From assembly GCA_030789695.1 (NCBI GenBank), contig CM061135.1, positions 109,872,301-109,936,300 of the forward strand: a stretch of DNA of 64,000 nt, read 5' to 3'. The DNA comes from Scilla litardierei (taxonomy: Eukaryota > Streptophyta > Magnoliopsida > Asparagales > Asparagaceae). Made by a program: the position numbers and the translations under genes. Shown here piece by piece: positions 59,735 to 64,000 of the stretch; within the stretch, counting starts at the first letter, position 1, and each line of letters starts with the position of its first letter. The notes under the pieces are model-generated. The model did no database searches and was not told where the DNA came from. It worked only from the letters and a program-made list of their open reading frames with translations.

Positions 59735-59849
59735 TTTGATAAGTTACTTTCGAAAAATATTGAAGATGTTACTCTAGAATCGGAAAGGTCACTATGTTTC
59801 CAATCACCATCTAGAGTAACTTTCAATATTTCTCCCTCACTTTATCAAA
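59735..59849 (-). other. Long imperfect hairpin in the leader of B
   Basis: Arms TTTGATAAGT...AATATTGAAGATGTTACTCTAGA and TCTAGAGTAACTTTCAATATT...TTATCAAA, as in A (51659-51772). Sequence differs between A and B while pairing is kept. Confidence 0.75.
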
Positions 59850-60204
59850 TGTTAGTACTCTTACAGTACTTCGCAGCGGAAAAGCGTTTTTGAAAACGTA
59901 TTTTTCAAAACGTATGAAAACGTATTTTTCAAAAAAAAAATATATTTCATCTTAGTACCCTTATGATACTAGTGAAACATTCGGTACTTCCTGACCATTT
60001 GTCGGGAATGAGCCGTATCCGTGCCAAGGTCGGATCCCCCTTTTGGGATTTTTCTGCAAACTATCGTCGCCGGTTCCCGTATGGATCCAGGCGTTTCCCC
60101 CCGTATGAGAGAATTTTGATGCAGACGACTGTCGTTTGGCCCCGTATGGGCTAGTCGGCACGTTCATATTCGACCAAGGCCTTTTGCCGAATTGGTCTGA
60201 AATT

Positions 60205-60520
60205 TCTCCGGCCAGGGCCTCTGCCCTGGCCGAGGCTGGCCAAGGGCCGGCCAGGGCCTCTGCCCTGACCGGCCAGGGGCCCTGGCCCCTCGGCCAGGGC
60301 CTCTGCCCTGGCCGAGGCCGGCCAGGCCCTGGCCGAGGCCAGGGCGTCGGCCCTGGCCACTGCCAGGGCCGGCCAGGGCCGGCCCCTGGCCATGGCCGGG
60401 GCCGGCCACTGCCGGCCTGGCCATGGCCGACCACTGCCGGCCTGGCCATGGCCGGTCATGGCCAAGGCCATTTTGGCCATGGCCGGCCATGGCCCTTTGG
60501 CCATGGCCGGCCTCCCCTTG
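60205..60520 (-). repeat. GC-rich GGCC/CCTGGCC low-complexity tract in the leader of B
   Basis: Counterpart of the tract in A, made of GGCCAGGGCC, GGCCGGCC and CCATGGCC words. Overlapping open frames on both strands are not credible genes. Confidence 0.9.
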
Positions 60521-60865
60521 TGTGGGGTGGCCGCACACCCCCACCGGAGGGGGTTGCCGCGGTGGTTATTGGCCTTAGCCAACCCCCTCCGCATGGGGAG
60601 GGGGGTGCATGGCCTTCATAGCCCATTTGGCCATGGTGCACATGCACTAAAATTCATCTTCCCCGATGGGAATAACCACCACCTTCTTCTCCGGTGAAGC
60701 ACCCGTTCGTCGAGGAAGTAGTTGTCCTCCAATGGCCGTGTGCCAAAAAATGAACCCGCATCAAAAATTCGTAAACTACGCGCTCCACATGAAGAGAGCG
60801 CCCATTCCCTATGAATGGAGACTCAGCATCCATGAAGAGAGCGAGTTTGACGATATGAACGGTCG

Positions 60866-60980
60866 GTTCTTCCAGTCACGCAGAGTTCCTGCCATATCCG
60901 TAATGACAGAAGACCCTAACGTGAAAAGAACAACTGATGCGTTCTCTCCGTCACGAAGCGTTCCTACCATATCCATAATG
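60866..60980 (-). repeat. Two 40-bp direct repeats in the leader of B
   Basis: GTTCTTCCAGTCACG...CGTAATG (60866-60905) and GTTCTCTCCGTCACG...CATAATG (60941-60980), 75 bp apart, equivalent to the pair in A. Confidence 0.8.
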
Positions 60981-61062
60981 GTAGGATACCTATTCGTGAA
61001 AAAGACAACGACTCGTTCATAGTTTTGACGGGGCGACGGTTTGACCGGGGCGAACCCGTATG

Positions 61063-61075
61063 GCTCCGATACCAA
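61063..61075 (-). promoter_or_regulatory. Primer binding site of element B
   Basis: The minus strand reads TGGTATCGGAGCC just inside the 5' LTR; one base differs from TGGTATCAGAGC in the shared part. Confidence 0.75.
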
Positions 61076-61680
61076 TGTTGGATCCTGCCAAAACAGAGTT
61101 AGGATCGATAAATGAAGTTGAGACTTACGCTTGCGTATGCGGCACGGTAGTCTACAAACTTCGCCTTCGGATTCGCCACGACGGATCGAGTCTTCTCACG
61201 AACGGAGTAAGGCTACTAAATCCACAATCTAAATCTCTACTTTTAGATTAAGAACTTGGATAAAGAGAGAAGAAGGATTTCGGCAGAGATTCGCTAGAAA
61301 GAAATGCATGCAAGAATGCCATGCAAAAGTGTAAGGAAATGGCTAACCCTTGGGTCTTATTTATAGCCCCCAAGGTAGTTATTTTAGGAGCAATTGTTCC
61401 TTTGGAACAATTTAACTAATGTGTACCATCGTACATGGCATATTATAAGCTTAAGTTGTACCATATGCATGGTACAACATAAGCTTACGATATTACCCCT
61501 TTATTAGCCATATGTTGCATGCACTTATGCACATATAATGCGACTTTCCCATCAATCTAGAGATCCTCTCCGCAAGGGAACATATTCCCTTTGCACACGA
61601 CTTCGTGTACGCGACGTTCGAGGTCCGTATTCCCTCGTACATCCCCTACAAGGGTGTACTAACGTCTTCCATATCCAACA
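61076..61680 (-). repeat. 5' LTR of element B
   Basis: 605 bp, about 98% identical to 53854-54458 by eye. TATAAATAA on the minus strand at 61357-61365 is a plausible TATA box. Confidence 0.93.
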
Positions 61681-63775
61681 GGGGTGTGCATCCTACGCAC
61701 ATATTTCCTCCCATAAGTATGGCAAACTTGGGCCAAGGGGGAGGAAATGTATCTTTATACGATACGCAGAAAACTCCAAAGGTTATGTTTTCATTGGTCA
61801 GGAAGACAATGAAGGACTGATTGAATTTGAGTCGAGGGATGTTACTTTCTTGGAAAATGAGTTTCCAAGACAGGGCGAGATAAGTCAAAACTTATCTCTA
61901 TTTGAGATTTATGATCAAGAAGGATTACCTCATTCGAGTGGGAGAATTCTTGGTGAAGACGAAAATACGTTTCAACCTTCACCAATGGATGATACGAATG
62001 ATGCGAATCCTATTCCATATGGGAATAATGATCCAAGTGGGAGCAATTCTAACCACATTCCAAGTGGGAGTGATATTAGAATTGATCCAAATTCGAGTCA
62101 ACAAGGACTTGAAGAATCTCAAATACGACGTAGTAGTCGTACAAGGTTAACTCCTCTAAGATTTGAGGATGAATTCCCACAAACCTTTATGACTTTACTA
62201 CAAGAAGATGATGAGCCTGCTACTTTCAAACAGGCCGTATCATGCACTGCAAAAGACAAATGGATGGAAGCGATGAAGGAGGAATTAGAATCCATGAAAA
62301 TTAACCGAGTCTGGGACTTGGTCAACTTACCCAGAGGTCGTAGAGCTATTGGGAACAAATGGGTTCTCAAGATCAAGCATAAGGCTGATGGCTCTATAGA
62401 CAGATATAAAGCTCGCCTTGTCGCGAAAGGTTTTACGCAACAGGAAGGGATAGACTACGAAGAGACCTTCTCCCCTGTTGTTCGTTTTACCTCGATTCGT
62501 TTGATTCTGGCTTTGGTAGCTTGCTTAGACCTCGAATTACATCAAATCGATGTAAAGACTACCTTTCTCAATGGAGAATTGGACGGGGAGATCTATATGG
62601 AACAACCAACAGGGTTTGTAAAAGAAGGAAACGAACATAAGGTTTGTAAACTTCGTAAGTCCATATATGGTCTTAAACAATCCTCGAGGCAATGGTATAT
62701 ACGATTTCAAGAAGTTGTCTTATCAAATGGTTTTACCATGCTTGATGAAGATACCTGTGTATATATCAAGAGGATCAAAAGCAAGTATGTTATTATGTCT
62801 CTATATGTAGATGACATTTTAATAGCCGGAAATGACAAGGGCTTTGTGATGGATATCAAGGCTTGGCTTTCATCAGTATTTGAGATGAAAGACATGGGAG
62901 AAGCCGCATATATCCTTGGAGTTAAGATTTCAAGGAATCGTTCGAAGAAACTTCTTTCTCTTTCACAAGAGACTTATATAAAGAAGGTTCTAGAACGTTT
63001 TAATATGCAGGACTGTAAGTCCATTGATACTCCTATAAGAAAATGCGATAATTTATGTCTGAAAATGTGTCCTAAGAACCAAAAGGAAAAGGAAATTATG
63101 GAAAAAGTTCCATATTCCAGTGCAGTTGGTAGTCTTATGTACGCTATGATGTGTACAAGACTAGACATTTGTTTTGCCGTTGGAATGGTAAGTCATTACC
63201 AATCCAATCCAGGGCAAACACACTGGAAAGCGGTTAAGAGGATAATGCGGTATCTTAAATGGACTGCGGACTATGCTTTATGCTATCAAGAAAATGCCTT
63301 GAGGCTCGAAGGCTACACTGATGCTGATTGGGCGGGTGATCTCGATGAGCGACGATCAACCTCAGGACATGTTTTTCTACTCGGATCTGGTGCAATATCC
63401 TGGAGTAGCAAAAAGCAATCCTGCATCGCACTTTCAACTATGGAAGCCGAATTTGTAGCATTTAGCATGGCGGTCCAATAAGCTGTTTGGCTTAGGAAGT
63501 TCTTAGACAAGCTAATTGATGCAAGTGACTCAGGTGCTGTACTAATATACAGTGACAGTCAAGCATCTATAGCCTATGTCAAAGATCAAAAATTCCATTG
63601 TAAGACCAAACACATTGATATCTGCTACAAATTTGCAAAAGACTATGATAAGAACAAGAAGGTAGACATTAGATACATATCTACGCATGAGATAATAGCG
63701 GATCCGCTTACGAAGGCGATCCCCAGAGATGTGTTTTACAAACACTTATCATCACAAGGGTTGCGTAAGAGCTGA
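61681..63775 (+). pseudogene. Element A pol, RT and RNase H part
   Basis: Continues A after the B insertion with CASYAHISSHKYGK. Contains RT motifs (RYKARLVAKGFTQ, YVDDILIAGND at about 62800), RNase H (YTDADWAGDLDERRS at about 63314) and the end LRKS with TGA at 63773-63775. A TAA at 63479-63481 replaces a Glu codon found in B. The first bases GGGGT are one copy of the target duplication. An open frame from 61538 joins LTR sequence of B to this region and is an accident of the insertion. Confidence 0.9.
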
Positions 63776-64000
63776 GTTGTATCAATGTATTCCCATGTCT
63801 ATGAAAGATCAAATTTAATAAAAGAATAAGTTCTTTTTGACATTGCATATGAGTTTCTTGAAAATGTTTGTGTACATTTCTTTTAATCTCAGCTGTAATT
63901 TTTAGTATGTCGGACAGATTGAGGTTGGCTCTCTCACATGAGCAACCGCCTTTATTCTATCAGTCGGATAAGATAAAGATGAGACCTGTTTAAAGTCAAA
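63776..64000 (+). other. Start of the 3' non-coding region of element A
   Basis: Matches the pol-proximal 3' region of B in reverse complement (about 55260-55473). The window ends before the LTR. Confidence 0.75.

Larger units (their letters stand above)
53854..61680 (-). mobile_element. Ty1/copia element B, near-complete, inserted in A
   Basis: 605-bp LTRs at both ends, initiator-Met-type primer site, leader, one long gag-pol frame, 3' region and polypurine tract, all on the minus strand. The 5-bp duplication GGGGT flanks it (53849-53853 and 61681-61685), interrupting A's pol between Gly and Cys of KPWGC. LTRs differ at about a dozen positions by eye, so it is the younger of the two. Confidence 0.95.
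49873..64000 (+). mobile_element. Ty1/copia element A, split by element B and cut by the window edge
   Basis: 5' LTR (49873-50393), primer site, a long leader, gag through integrase (51840-53853), then element B, then the rest of pol (61681-63775) and the start of the 3' region. By comparison with B the 3' LTR should begin roughly 1 kb after 63775, beyond the window. Coding sequence is close to B but carries several lesions. Confidence 0.9.

Overview
The window is nuclear DNA of a flowering plant, species not determinable. It is entirely repeat-derived: a long AT-rich satellite array, a Ty3/gypsy chromovirus, at least four Ty1/copia elements or relics, and short inserts that look organellar. 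I see no host protein gene, tRNA, rRNA or CRISPR. Elements show plant-type primer sites, 5-bp target duplications and plant-style GT-AG introns.

Layout. Positions 1-4133 hold a decayed minus-strand SIRE/Maximus-like copia relic (gag and the start of protease only). From 4134 to about 49768 runs a satellite with a roughly 147-bp monomer, about 31.8 kb in all (about 216 monomer equivalents). It is interrupted by a 131-bp insert (18373-18503), an organelle-like insert (19873-20720), a complete gypsy element with CCTAA target duplication (21741-31232), a 154-bp insert (32827-32980), a 500-N gap (34939-35438) followed by the 3' part of another copia element (35439-37332), and a second organelle-like insert (44072-44879). 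From 49873 to the right edge is copia element A (plus strand), split inside pol by a near-complete relative, element B (minus strand, 53854-61680, GGGGT duplication).

The satellite is the main point of interest. Many monomers carry a 17-bp motif close to the mammalian CENP-B box. Two copies (37956-37972 and 39785-39801) match all 15 non-degenerate positions of the human consensus on the minus strand. Monomer length equals a nucleosome core. Monomers are arranged in irregular higher-order blocks marked by half-monomers and by a short inverted module seen five times. A long stretch (about 4.6-18 kb) is repeated in direct orientation at about 38-49.7 kb. This is what a centromeric or other heterochromatic satellite could look like, but nothing here proves location or binding.

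The retroelements are mostly dead. The gypsy pol has eight in-frame stops, all explainable by C-to-T change at CHG or CG sites, a YxDD-type motif changed to IDN, and two apparent GT-AG introns. Its LTRs carry four 113-116-bp units built from alternately inverted CCGACTAG cores. Element B is the most intact, with one in-frame stop in 1367 codons. A and B share a GC-rich GGCC-repeat leader and a long leader hairpin. Their opposite orientation makes a multi-kilobase inverted repeat.
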